A DNA stretch of 64,000 bases from an uncultured Acidimicrobiaceae bacterium. GTDB taxonomy: Bacteria > Actinomycetota > Acidimicrobiia > Acidimicrobiales > Ilumatobacteraceae. Location of the stretch: assembly GCA_903919455.1 (NCBI GenBank), contig CAIXIJ010000008.1, positions 1-64,000 on the forward strand. The letters run 5' to 3'. The notes under the pieces were generated by a model, which saw nothing but the letters and a program-made list of their open reading frames with translations, had not been told where the DNA came from and did no database searches. Positions 1 through 7,292 of the stretch are shown in pieces (the first letter of the stretch is position 1; every line of letters begins with the position of its first letter). The translations under genes were made by a program, and so were the position numbers.

Positions 1-1
1 C

Positions 2-70
2 GACCCCGAGTTCGACGTGGATTGGTACCTCACTCGCACCGAGCGACGCGCCGGTTTGGTGGCGAAGTGA
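2..70 (+). CDS. C-terminal fragment of an unidentified protein
   Basis: The window opens inside a reading frame that encodes 22 residues (DPEFDVDWYLTRTERR...) and stops at TGA 68-70. The composition is protein-like, and the next gene starts on an overlapping GTGA, which is typical of translational coupling. Too little is visible to name a family, and the 5' part lies outside the window. Confidence 0.5.
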   Translation, partial: DPEFDVDWYLTRTERRAGLVAK

Positions 71-336
71 GTTCCCGCCAACAGGTGCTCATGTTGTGGC
101 TCGCCAGCCCCACCCTCGACAGCCGTGTGTTGGGCTGGTCGTTCTTCGACGGCACGGCGGGAGCCGGCCCGCAGCCGGAGGCCGACCCGCCCTACGGCAC
201 CGGCGTCGAAGCCTTGGTGGATGGGTGGCGGATGCTGCAGATGTCGCCGCTCATCCCACCCGTTCCGGGGCACGAACGCGAGACGTCGTTCCTGAAGCAC
301 GAGTTCGTATTCGAACGCCTCGTTGAACTCGGCTGA
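67..336 (+). CDS. Hypothetical protein, 89 aa
   Basis: I chose GTG at 67 because it overlaps the stop of the preceding frame (GTGA), suggesting coupling; the ORF track begins further upstream at a TTG. The protein has no signal peptide or membrane segment. It is acidic and aromatic toward the C-terminus (SFLKHEFVFERLVELG). I do not recognise the family. It appears to be the second member of a small co-directional run leading to the deacylase at 790. Confidence 0.5.
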   Translation: MSSRQQVLMLWLASPTLDSRVLGWSFFDGTAGAGPQPEADPPYGTGVEALVDGWRMLQMSPLIPPVPGHERETSFLKHEFVFERLVELG

Positions 337-381
337 CACTCCAACACCGACACCGGCCGAGCCCGCACCTACGCTCATGGC

Positions 382-570
382 ATGACGGCTCGACAGTTCG
401 TGTTCCCGCAGGCGGGCGACGACCTCGCCACGCTCGCGGCGCGGGAACTACCCGACCTCGCCGACGCCGCCCAGCAACTGCTGTCGTGGAATCTGCATCT
501 CGCCGCACGTCGCTCCACCGGGCTGCTCCCGAGCGACGTCGTGTTCACCGAGCCACCGCCGGCCCGATGA
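382..570 (+). CDS. Small protein, 62 aa, possibly LysM-like
   Basis: This short ORF has good actinobacterial codon use, and its stop overlaps the next start (ATGA at 567-570). The pattern F-x-x-P-x-x-GDDLATLAAREL, followed by a WN-x-L segment and a terminal VVFTEPP, resembles the spacing of LysM or phage tail-X folds. That resemblance is weak at this length. There is no signal peptide, so an extracellular role is not indicated. It likely belongs to the same operon as the deacylase. Confidence 0.5.
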   Translation: MTARQFVFPQAGDDLATLAARELPDLADAAQQLLSWNLHLAARRSTGLLPSDVVFTEPPPAR

Positions 571-812
571 GCGCCATCATCACGCGCGCCACCGTGGTGG
601 GTGGCCACGACGGACGGGCCGAGATCGAAGTGGAACTCACCTACGCCAACGGTGGCACCTCCACCATCTCGCTCGACGAGGACGCCTGCCTGGCCTCGCT
701 CGACACCGCCGGTATCAACTCGATCGACGATCTGGTCGGACAGCCATGGAGCACCGTGCTGCCGGCCCTCGAACTCCTGGGAGACACACATGCTCGATCT
801 CGTCATTCGTAA
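567..812 (+). CDS. Hypothetical protein, 81 aa
   Basis: The start ATG overlaps the preceding stop (ATGA), and the C-terminus overlaps the deacylase start by 23 bp. The protein looks like a compact beta-rich domain: MSAIITRATVVGG, then EIEVELTYANGG, then an acidic loop. No catalytic motif is visible and I do not recognise the family. Tight overlap on both sides argues for one transcript with the neighbouring genes, so it may be an accessory or stability partner of the amidohydrolase; that is inference. Confidence 0.55.
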   Translation: MSAIITRATVVGGHDGRAEIEVELTYANGGTSTISLDEDACLASLDTAGINSIDDLVGQPWSTVLPALELLGDTHARSRHS

Positions 813-2475
813 TGGCTTCATCGTCGACGGTTCGGGTTTGCCGGGCCGCAACGGCGACGTGTCGATCAAGGGCGGCAAGGTGGTGTCGGTCGGCGGCCGC
901 GCCGGCGAGGCGCAGCGGGTGATCGATGCCACCGGTCGCGTCGTGGCACCCGGGTTCATCGACCCGCACACGCACTACGACGCACAGCTCTGCTTCGACC
1001 CCTACGCGTTTCCCGCCATCGAGCACGGCGTCACCACCGTGGTGCCCGGCAACTGCTCGCTCTCGCTAGCACCGCTGCGCATCGATCAGCGCGACTCGTT
1101 CAGCCGCATGTTCCGCCTGATCGAGGAGATGCCCGAGGCGGCGTTCGACGCGGGCGTCGACTGGCGTTGGGGTGAAGGCTTCGGTGGTTGGCTCGATGCG
1201 CTGGAACAGAACATCGCGCTGAACGTCGCACCGCTCGTGGGCCACAGCGTGCTGCGCATGTACGTGATGGGCCCGGAGGCGCAAAGCCGCGCTGCCGATG
1301 CCGCTGAAATCCGCGCCATGGCCGACCTCCTGCGCGTCTGCCTCGACGCTGGCGCCGTGGGCCTGAGCACCAGCTTCGTCGACATCGACGAGCACTACCG
1401 GCCGGTGCCCAGCCGCTGGGCTGCTCCCGCCGAACTCGATGCGCTGTCGGCCGTATTGGGCGAGCGCGACGCGGTGCTGCAGATCGTGCACGAGTTCTAC
1501 GACACCGAACTCACCATCGCCCGCATCGAGCACCTCGCCGAACTGTCGTTGCGACACGGCATCACCACCACGCTCTCGCCGCTCTTCCACACCAATGGCA
1601 ACAACACTGGCGTCCAAAGGGTGATGGCCGCAGTGGAGGCGGCCCGGGCACGCGGCGCTGCAGTCTGGCCGCAGGTGCAGACCCGCCCCATCGACATCAG
1701 CTTCACGCTGGAGCAGCGCAGCCTGATGTTGCTCACCATGCCGGCGTGGTGGAAGGTGGCCTCTATCCGCGACCACGCCGAGAAACTGGCCGCTGTCGCC
1801 GCCGGCCGCGATGCACTTGTGGCCGAGATGAACGCGATGTCGCGCCGGCCCAACGGCGGCCTCGGCGCGGGCGGGTTCGTGGTGCGCGAAGTGGTCCATG
1901 CCCGCAACAACGACCTCATCGGCCGCAACATCGACGACATCGCTCGCGAGCGCGGCACATCGCACGGCGACACAGTCGTGGACCTCGCGCTCGACGAAGA
2001 CCTCGGCACGTGGTTCATCCGCGCATCGATCGGCCACGACAACTCGCCCGTCGTTGGCGATCTTCTCGCCCATCCATTCGTGCACGTTGGCGCCTCCGAC
2101 GGTGGCGCGCACGTGGGTTCGTTCTCCACGTTCGGCGATACCGGCTACCTGTTCTCCGAGTTCGTACGCGGCACGAAGTCGCTGTCACTCGAGGCCGCCG
2201 TGAAGAAGATCACGCTCGACCCGGCCAGCATCTGGGGCCTGAAGGGCCGCGGGTTGCTGGCGGCAGGCAACGCCGCCGACGTGGTGGTGTTCGACGCCGA
2301 CCACATCGGTCGCGGTCCCGAGATCGCATCAAACGACTTCCCCGGCGAGGGTGTGCGCTGGATCCGCCGACAGGAGGGCGTGGATTCGGTGGTGGTGAAC
2401 GGCGAGGTCACGTGGAGCGCCGACGCCGGCTACGCGCCCGAGGCACGCGCCGGCGTCATCGCCACCCGCGATTGA
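790..2475 (+). CDS. N-acyl-D-amino-acid deacylase family amidohydrolase
   Basis: The 561-residue protein belongs to the amidohydrolase superfamily (D-aminoacylase/dihydroorotase-like). It opens with the usual beta-sandwich strand MLDLVIRNGFIVDGSG, then GFIDPHTHYDAQ supplies the metal-binding HxH. A later GHSVLR and the C-terminal ASDGGAHVG Asp are typical catalytic-site elements. It ends with the composite sandwich segment AADVVVFD. Family members hydrolyse N-acyl-D-amino acids or related amides in the cytoplasm. The substrate cannot be read from sequence. ATG 790 is chosen over the longer ORF because the amidohydrolase fold begins exactly there. It overlaps the upstream small gene by 23 bp. 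Confidence 0.85.
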   Translation: MLDLVIRNGFIVDGSGLPGRNGDVSIKGGKVVSVGGRAGEAQRVIDATGRVVAPGFIDPHTHYDAQLCFDPYAFPAIEHGVTTVVPGNCSLSLAPLRIDQRDSFSRMFRLIEEMPEAAFDAGVDWRWGEGFGGWLDALEQNIALNVAPLVGHSVLRMYVMGPEAQSRAADAAEIRAMADLLRVCLDAGAVGLSTSFVDIDEHYRPVPSRWAAPAELDALSAVLGERDAVLQIVHEFYDTELTIARIEHLAELSLRHGITTTLSPLFHTNGNNTGVQRVMAAVEAARARGAAVWPQVQTRPIDISFTLEQRSLMLLTMPAWWKVASIRDHAEKLAAVAAGRDALVAEMNAMSRRPNGGLGAGGFVVREVVHARNNDLIGRNIDDIARERGTSHGDTVVDLALDEDLGTWFIRASIGHDNSPVVGDLLAHPFVHVGASDGGAHVGSFSTFGDTGYLFSEFVRGTKSLSLEAAVKKITLDPASIWGLKGRGLLAAGNAADVVVFDADHIGRGPEIASNDFPGEGVRWIRRQEGVDSVVVNGEVTWSADAGYAPEARAGVIATRD

Positions 2476-2486
2476 GGTAGTGGGGC

Positions 2487-2966
2487 TCAGCCCTCGACGG
2501 CGACGCGCTCGAGCTTCGCCATGGTCTCTTCGAGCATCGACACCGGCACGATGGGCCACGTACGCCCAGTCGCACGCAAGGCCTCGACGATGTTCGACCA
2601 GTCGCAATAGTTGGTGACGTCGGTGTGCGTGTCGTCGACCGGGTCGAGCTGCCACCCGTACACGTGACCGAGCGGCGGCTGGTCGGGGGCGCCGACCGTC
2701 CACTCCACGAGGCGACCCGGCTCGAGTTGCGTGATGGTGTTGCGCACCACGTACTTGCCCAACCCCGGGATGTCGTTCAGCGGTGCGCGGTCCATCGCGA
2801 TGTCGAATGTGTCGCCGACGGCAGTAACGGGCTGCGCGTCCGGTGCGGCTTCCAGCATGCCCGAGCCGTCGATGCGCACATGGCCGGCAGGATCGCTGAC
2901 GATGGCGTAGAGGGCGGCAGCAGGTGCGGCGATGCGGTGGGTGACGGACACTCGTTCAGCAGACAT
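2487..2966 (-). CDS. SRPBCC family (polyketide cyclase/START-like) protein
   Basis: This 159-aa single-domain protein begins VSVTHRIAAPAAALYAIVSDP, the usual SRPBCC opening strand and helix. It continues with a GRLVEWTVGAPD strand and a WSNIVEAL helix near the C-terminus. The fold makes a hydrophobic pocket for lipids or small aromatics; no catalytic residue set identifies a reaction. It is convergent with the deacylase (11-bp gap) and stands apart from the rskA-sigK pair that follows. Cytoplasmic, function unknown. Confidence 0.8.
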   Translation of the reverse strand: MSAERVSVTHRIAAPAAALYAIVSDPAGHVRIDGSGMLEAAPDAQPVTAVGDTFDIAMDRAPLNDIPGLGKYVVRNTITQLEPGRLVEWTVGAPDQPPLGHVYGWQLDPVDDTHTDVTNYCDWSNIVEALRATGRTWPIVPVSMLEETMAKLERVAVEG

Positions 2967-3026
2967 CGCGCCAACGTACCAGTGGGCGCGCGGGCCGAGG
3001 TTCCCAATGTTGCAATCGTCGCGGGG

Positions 3027-3752
3027 TCAGGCGACCGATCCGATGAAGATGATGTCGCCGGTCGCGACCTCGGTACCCGATTCAGGTTCCACCGTGATCG
3101 CCCACTTGGCGGGTGCCTGGGGCATATCGAACGATGCGTGCACATTGCCGTCGGATGCCGGATCCAGCACGTGCATCGCCATCGACGCCGATGGCGTGAT
3201 GAGCCACAACTCGTACGCCTTGCCGGCAGGGGCAGCCCCCAAGTCTTCACCGATCACGACGGCGCGGTGCAGCGTTTCGGACCAGGCAACTTTGAAGCGG
3301 CCCGCATCGTTGGGTTGTTCATCCAGTTCCACCATGCGCGCGTCGGGTTGTTCCATCACTACTGCGAGCTCGGTGGCGAAGGGGTCGCTCGCATCGTTAC
3401 GTGAGAGCACCGACACGCCCACCACCACCAGCAATGCGGCAGCCGCAATCAGTGCCGCAGCCGTCCACTTGCTCCGTCCGGCAGAACGGCTCATCGAGGG
3501 CGGCAGTTGGCGCACGCTCGGCGACATCTGCCGGGTGCGGTTGATCTCGTCGAGCACGCGCCCCTTCAACGCCGGCGGCGGGCTGACAGCCTGCGTCTGC
3601 GCCATCGATGAGTGAATTGCGCGGAACTCGTCGACCTCGGCGCGGCACAGTTCGCACGTGCCGAGGTGTGCCTCAAAGGAGGCCCTATCGGCATCGTCGA
3701 CTGCGTGAATGGCGTACGCGGCGGCAAGGAGATGCACATCGTGGTCGATCAT
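3027..3752 (-). CDS. rskA: Anti-sigma-K factor RskA
   Basis: The 241-aa protein has an N-terminal zinc anti-sigma domain with HLGTCELC (the H-x3-C-x2-C signature). One membrane helix at about residues 90-112 (AALIAAAALLVVVGVSV) is followed by an extracytoplasmic RskA domain rich in beta strands. RskA-type proteins hold SigK inactive at the membrane and are cleaved in response to signals. The gene overlaps the end of sigK by 4 bp (ATGA), the expected sigK-rskA order. The partner regulon here probably includes the fasciclin lipoprotein next door. Confidence 0.9.
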   Translation of the reverse strand: MIDHDVHLLAAAYAIHAVDDADRASFEAHLGTCELCRAEVDEFRAIHSSMAQTQAVSPPPALKGRVLDEINRTRQMSPSVRQLPPSMSRSAGRSKWTAAALIAAAALLVVVGVSVLSRNDASDPFATELAVVMEQPDARMVELDEQPNDAGRFKVAWSETLHRAVVIGEDLGAAPAGKAYELWLITPSASMAMHVLDPASDGNVHASFDMPQAPAKWAITVEPESGTEVATGDIIFIGSVA

Positions 3753-4432
3753 GACGCACCTCCCAGTTCGTCGCGGAGCTTGATCATGCCATCTCGAATT
3801 CGAGTCTTAACTGTTCCTTCGGGCACGTGTAACAGCACCGCAACCTCGCGGTACGTGTAGCCCCCGAAGTAGGCCAACTCCACGGCTTCGCGCTGTGCCG
3901 CAGTGAGCGAGGTCATCGCCTTGCGAACCCGGTATTGGTCGATCGACGACTCCACCTCTGCCACCACCGGGTCGTTGGTGGGGGTTGCCATCAGCGCTTC
4001 ACGATCGTCGCGACGGCGGCTGGCCTGTTCGCTGCGAACACGATCGACTGCTCTGCGGTGCGCCACCATCGCAGCCCACGTGCGCACCGATGCACGCGAC
4101 GCGTCGAAACGGCTCGCGGTACGCCACAGTTCGACGAACACTTCTTGAGTGACCTCTTCCGACTGCGATGGATCGCGTACGACCTTCAAAGCCACACCAT
4201 GCACCATTGGCGCGAGCAGGTCGTACAACTGGGCAAAGGCATCCTGGTCACCCCGGGCGACGCGGTGCAGCAACTCAACGTCGGATTCGATCTGCAGAGC
4301 GTCCGCAGTCGGATCGAGAGCGGTGGCAGCCTTGATCACGTCGCTAGTTCGGTGCCGAGCCTCATTTGGATTGCGCCAACGCAACCACCGCACACGCTGT
4401 TCAGATTCGTGGGGAGCACCGCTGTCGCTCAT
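3749..4432 (-). CDS. sigK: ECF sigma factor, SigK-like
   Basis: This 227-aa ECF sigma-70 family protein has region 2 around residues 60-125 (FAQLYDLLAPMVHGVAL, EVTQEVFVELWR). Region 4 spans about 170-220 and carries the helix-turn-helix YTYREVAVLLHVPEGTVKTR. The first ~50 residues are a polar extension, so a later start is possible. Adjacency to an RskA-type anti-sigma gene and to a fasciclin gene mirrors the Mycobacterium sigK-rskA and mpt70/mpt83 association. The hairpin at 4482-4519 separates it from fasciclin transcripts, so it probably has its own promoter. Confidence 0.9.
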   Translation of the reverse strand: MSDSGAPHESEQRVRWLRWRNPNEARHRTSDVIKAATALDPTADALQIESDVELLHRVARGDQDAFAQLYDLLAPMVHGVALKVVRDPSQSEEVTQEVFVELWRTASRFDASRASVRTWAAMVAHRRAVDRVRSEQASRRRDDREALMATPTNDPVVAEVESSIDQYRVRKAMTSLTAAQREAVELAYFGGYTYREVAVLLHVPEGTVKTRIRDGMIKLRDELGGAS

Positions 4433-4481
4433 GCCCGCAGCACAACCTGGCGGTCTCCGCCGGTATTCCCACTCGATGCGC

Positions 4482-4519
4482 GACGAAGCCCGAGTCCGTT
4501 GACGGACTCGGGCTTCGTC
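4482..4519 (-). terminator. Long perfect hairpin terminator of the fasciclin gene
   Basis: A perfect 17-bp stem (GACGAAGCCCGAGTCCG and its complement) closes a TTGA loop 31 bp downstream of the fasciclin stop. There is no T-tract, which is common for actinobacterial terminators. It would stop the SigK-driven fasciclin transcript before sigK. Confidence 0.75.
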
Positions 4520-4549
4520 ACCGACCAGATGGTCGTGAGCGCTAGCTGA

Positions 4550-5107
4550 TTACAGCGCCGCAACATCCAGGCCCGGGGGCAGGATGACGGCATCGATCAC
4601 GTGGATCACACCGTTGGAGGCGGCAACATCAGTGGCCACCACGTTGGAGGAGCCGTTCAGCGTCACCTTGCCGCCGTCGACTGCAACCGTAATGTTCGAA
4701 CCTTCGACGGAGGGAACGTCGCCGGCCTTCACATCAGCGGCCATCACCTTGCCGGACACCACGTGGTAGGTGAGGATCTTCACCAACACGTCCTTGTTCT
4801 CCGGGAGGAGAAGCTTGTCCACCAGGCCGGCGGGGAGTGCGGCGAAGGCGGCGTTGGTGGGCGCGAACACCGTGAACGGGCCGGGACCCTGGAGGGTCTC
4901 GACCAGACCGGCGGCCTGCACCGCAGCCACCAGCGTGGAGAAGTCGGGGTTGCCGCTGGCCACGGCAACGATGTCGCCGGCCTCGGCGGGCGCGCCGGTT
5001 TCCACGGGGGCAGCCGTGGTGACGGGTGCGGAGTCCTTGTCGTCGCCGCAGGCGGCAACGAACATCGACGCTGCCACCACTGCGGCAAGTGCGAAACGCT
5101 TGTTCAT
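4550..5107 (-). CDS. Fasciclin (FAS1) domain lipoprotein
   Basis: The 185-aa secreted lipoprotein begins [20 protein letters not shown], a signal peptide with lipobox VAAC; a short Thr/Pro-rich spacer follows. A single FAS1 domain fills residues about 55-183, with the H1 motif [14 protein letters not shown] and the H2 motif [16 protein letters not shown]1 domains mediate adhesion. ATG 5107 is preferred over the longer ORF because of the signal peptide and the AGGAGAG ribosome site 6-8 bases upstream. Family analogues MPT70/MPT83 are SigK-dependent, and a SigK-type promoter lies just upstream here. Confidence 0.92.
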   Translation of the reverse strand: MNKRFALAAVVAASMFVAACGDDKDSAPVTTAAPVETGAPAEAGDIVAVASGNPDFSTLVAAVQAAGLVETLQGPGPFTVFAPTNAAFAALPAGLVDKLLLPENKDVLVKILTYHVVSGKVMAADVKAGDVPSVEGSNITVAVDGGKVTLNGSSNVVATDVAASNGVIHVIDAVILPPGLDVAAL

Positions 5108-5160
5108 GGGGGGATCTCTCCTGGGGGGATCGTGGCCCCGACATGGGACCCTCGTCACCC

Positions 5161-5187
5161 GTTCGGAACCACGAGCGATCCGGATGG
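5161..5187 (-). promoter_or_regulatory. SigK-type promoter of the fasciclin lipoprotein gene
   Basis: Read on the minus strand, CCATCC (5187-5182) and CCGAAC (5166-5161) are separated by 15 bp. The mycobacterial SigK consensus, as I recall it, is CCATCC and CCGAAT with similar spacing. It sits about 50 bp upstream of the ATG, leaving a short leader with a good ribosome-binding site. The match, plus sigK-rskA next door, supports direct control by this sigma factor. Confidence 0.65.
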
Positions 5188-5243
5188 GTCGAAATCCAAA
5201 CTTTTCATTCGGGCAGATCCGATGGCGATCTACGCTCTCGCCG

Positions 5244-5597
5244 ATGGCCGAGCCGCACCGCCTCTTCACCACCAGCGTCGCCAGCGTCTACCCGCTGTAT
5301 GTGAACAAGCTCGAACGCAAGGGCCGCACCAAGGCCGAACTCGACGAGGTGTTCCGCTGGCTCACCGGCTACGACCAGCGCGCATTGGAACGGCACCTCG
5401 TGAAGGGCACCGACTTCCAGACGTTCTTCGCCGAGGCGAAGAAGATCAACCCTGCTCGACACACCATCACCGGCTCGGTATGCGGCGTGAAGGTGCACGA
5501 GCTGGAACCGGGCACGATGCAGGAGATCCGGTACCTCGACAAGCTCGTCGACGAACTCGCCAAGGGCCGGCCGATGGCGAAGGTGCTGCGCTCCTGA
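5244..5597 (+). CDS. DUF2200 family protein
   Basis: The 117-aa protein matches the DUF2200 pattern throughout: [20 protein letters not shown], then [16 protein letters not shown], a conserved [10 protein letters not shown] strand, and [17 protein letters not shown] at the end. The family is small, cytoplasmic and uncharacterised. ATG 5244 is used because the family begins there. A TACGCT hexamer 8 bases before the ATG suggests a leaderless transcript. It is divergent from the fasciclin gene and monocistronic. Confidence 0.88.
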   Translation: MAEPHRLFTTSVASVYPLYVNKLERKGRTKAELDEVFRWLTGYDQRALERHLVKGTDFQTFFAEAKKINPARHTITGSVCGVKVHELEPGTMQEIRYLDKLVDELAKGRPMAKVLRS

Positions 5598-5658
5598 GCG
5601 CGCTCAGGCCGACCGTCCGCTCGTTCGGGCGCAGAGCACCGTGGCATACGCTGCAGCC

Positions 5659-6816
5659 ATGTCCGACAACCCGTCCGCCTTCGCCGCCGTCGCCCTCTTC
5701 ACGGGTGCACCGCAGCACGAGAACTTCAACCGCCTGCACCACCTTCTGCCCAGCAGTCGGCTCGTTGCCAGCGCCAGTCCACACCAGTTTCCGGACGGAC
5801 CTTCGCTCGACCTGCCGAGCACCTTCGACCTCGATGGTACGGCGGTCGACACCGAGCACTTCCTCGACGTCACCGACACGGCAGCACTGCTGGTGCTGCG
5901 CAACGGCGAGGTGGTGCACGAGCAGTACCGACTCACCGGCGGCCGCGACGTGCAGTGGATCTCGTGGTCGGTGGCGAAGAGCTTCGTGTCGGCGTTGGTC
6001 GGCATCGCTGTGGAACAAGGGCACATCGGTTCCATCAACGACCCCATCAGCAACTACATCGATACCGAGCCTGGCTCGGCGTACGACGGAGTCAGCATCA
6101 AGGACGTGCTGCAGATGTCGTCGGGCGCGCGCTGGAACGAGGACTACAGCGACCGAACCTCGGATGTCGCGCGTCTCGGAGCAGCGATGGCCCCCGGCGG
6201 CAGTCTCGACGAGTTCGTCGCCTCCGCTGTCGGAGAGGTGCCGCCTGGCACCGTGTGCCAGTACAACTCCACCGACACGCAGGCGCTCGGTGCGCTGCTC
6301 GTGCGCGCCACCGGCCGTTCCATCACCGACTACATGCAGGAGCACCTCTACGAGCCGCTCGGCATGGAGAGCGACGGCTACTGGCTGCTCGACACGTTGG
6401 GCCGCGAGATGGCATTCGGCGGCGTGAACCTGACCGCGCGCGACTTCGCCAAGCTCGGCGAGCTCTATCGGCGCGGCGGCGAATGGAACGGCCACCAGGT
6501 GGTGCCTGCCGCTTGGGTCGCCTCCTCCATCGTGCCCGAAGCTCCGCATCTGGAATGGGGCAACCCGGTGATCGCCGGCGAGTCGCTCGACAACGGCTAC
6601 GGCTACCAGTGGTGGCTCATTCACGGCGGTCTCGACCAGTACAGCGCCATTGGCATCTACAACCAATGGGTGTTCGTGTCGCCGCACGACGGCGTCACCA
6701 TCGTGAAGCTGTCGGCCACGCGTTCCTATGGCACCACGATGGGCGAAGAAACCAACTTCGAAGCGCACCACGAGGCGTTCCTGCAGTCCGTCGCCGCCCA
6801 CGTCGCCGCGCACTGA
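5659..6816 (+). CDS. Serine hydrolase, beta-lactamase class C / NylB-like
   Basis: The 385-aa protein has the penicillin-binding-protein-like active site. The S-x-x-K motif is SVAK within WISWSVAKSFVSAL (about residue 110), the Y-x-N motif is YNS in CQYNSTDTQALG, and a C-terminal HGG in WWLIHGG takes the KTG position. This arrangement resembles 6-aminohexanoate-dimer hydrolase and esterase-type class C members. No signal peptide is visible, so it is probably cytoplasmic. The natural substrate is not evident. Its stop overlaps the start of the zinc-finger gene (TGATG). Confidence 0.85.
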   Translation: MSDNPSAFAAVALFTGAPQHENFNRLHHLLPSSRLVASASPHQFPDGPSLDLPSTFDLDGTAVDTEHFLDVTDTAALLVLRNGEVVHEQYRLTGGRDVQWISWSVAKSFVSALVGIAVEQGHIGSINDPISNYIDTEPGSAYDGVSIKDVLQMSSGARWNEDYSDRTSDVARLGAAMAPGGSLDEFVASAVGEVPPGTVCQYNSTDTQALGALLVRATGRSITDYMQEHLYEPLGMESDGYWLLDTLGREMAFGGVNLTARDFAKLGELYRRGGEWNGHQVVPAAWVASSIVPEAPHLEWGNPVIAGESLDNGYGYQWWLIHGGLDQYSAIGIYNQWVFVSPHDGVTIVKLSATRSYGTTMGEETNFEAHHEAFLQSVAAHVAAH

Positions 6817-7163
6817 TGACCGACAGTCCTTCCTCGGGTGAGGTTGCTTCCCCCGAGGAAGTGCTCGCGGCGTTACACCACGAGCTGACGGCGCGCGCCG
6901 AGGCGCTGCGGTCGGGTGCCACGGTGCCGAGCGGCGGCATCTCATTCGGCAAGCGAGTGGGCGAAGGCACCAGCATCGCCATCGAACGGTTCACCGATGT
7001 GGCCATCCACGGGCAGTTGTTACAACAGTTGACCTTGGTGGATGAGGCGCTCGCCCGCATTGCCGAAGGTACGTACGGTCAGTGCACCGTGTGCCATCGG
7101 CAGATCATGGCCGAGCGCCTCGAAGTGGTGCCCTGGGCCGCCACCTGCGTCGCGTGCGCCTGA
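6816..7163 (+). CDS. TraR/DksA C4-type zinc finger protein
   Basis: This 115-aa protein has an N-terminal helical region (PEEVLAALHHELTARAEAL) and a C-terminal zinc ribbon, YGQCTVCHRQI...TCVACA, giving C-x2-C...C-x2-C. The shape resembles DksA/TraR-type RNA-polymerase-binding proteins, though the coiled coil is short. The start overlaps the stop of the serine hydrolase by one base, so the two are co-translated. Effects on transcription are inferred from the family. Confidence 0.8.
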   Translation: MTDSPSSGEVASPEEVLAALHHELTARAEALRSGATVPSGGISFGKRVGEGTSIAIERFTDVAIHGQLLQQLTLVDEALARIAEGTYGQCTVCHRQIMAERLEVVPWAATCVACA

Positions 7164-7183
7164 CGCGACCGTCCCCGGTTCAC

Positions 7184-7280
7184 GGGAGGTTTCGCGCCCA
7201 CGGGCGGTCGTTGTGCCAGGGGCGGGAGATTTCGCGCCCGTGGGTGGTCGTTGTGCCAGGGGCAGGAGATTTCGCGCCCA
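7184..7280. repeat. 40-bp tandem repeat of the palindromic repeat family, 2.5 copies
   Basis: Units start at 7184, 7224 and 7264. Each carries GGGAGRTTTCGCGCCC, a CCC-RY-GGG centre and GGTCGTTGTGCCAGG. The last copy is truncated after TTTCGCGCCCAAC. It fills the gap between two convergent genes and shares its core with the elements near 15.5, 18.1, 19.0 and 58.1 kb. Confidence 0.8.
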
Positions 7281-7292
7281 ACCCAGCGGGCG

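Noticed and set aside
4601-6427. Plus-strand 608-aa ORF
   Set aside because: It overlaps four well-supported genes in other frames (fasciclin, DUF2200, serine hydrolase) and has a low-complexity translation.
7184-7280. CRISPR array
   Set aside because: The 40-bp units are contiguous with no unique spacers and contain palindromic REP-like cores. No cas genes are present anywhere in the window.
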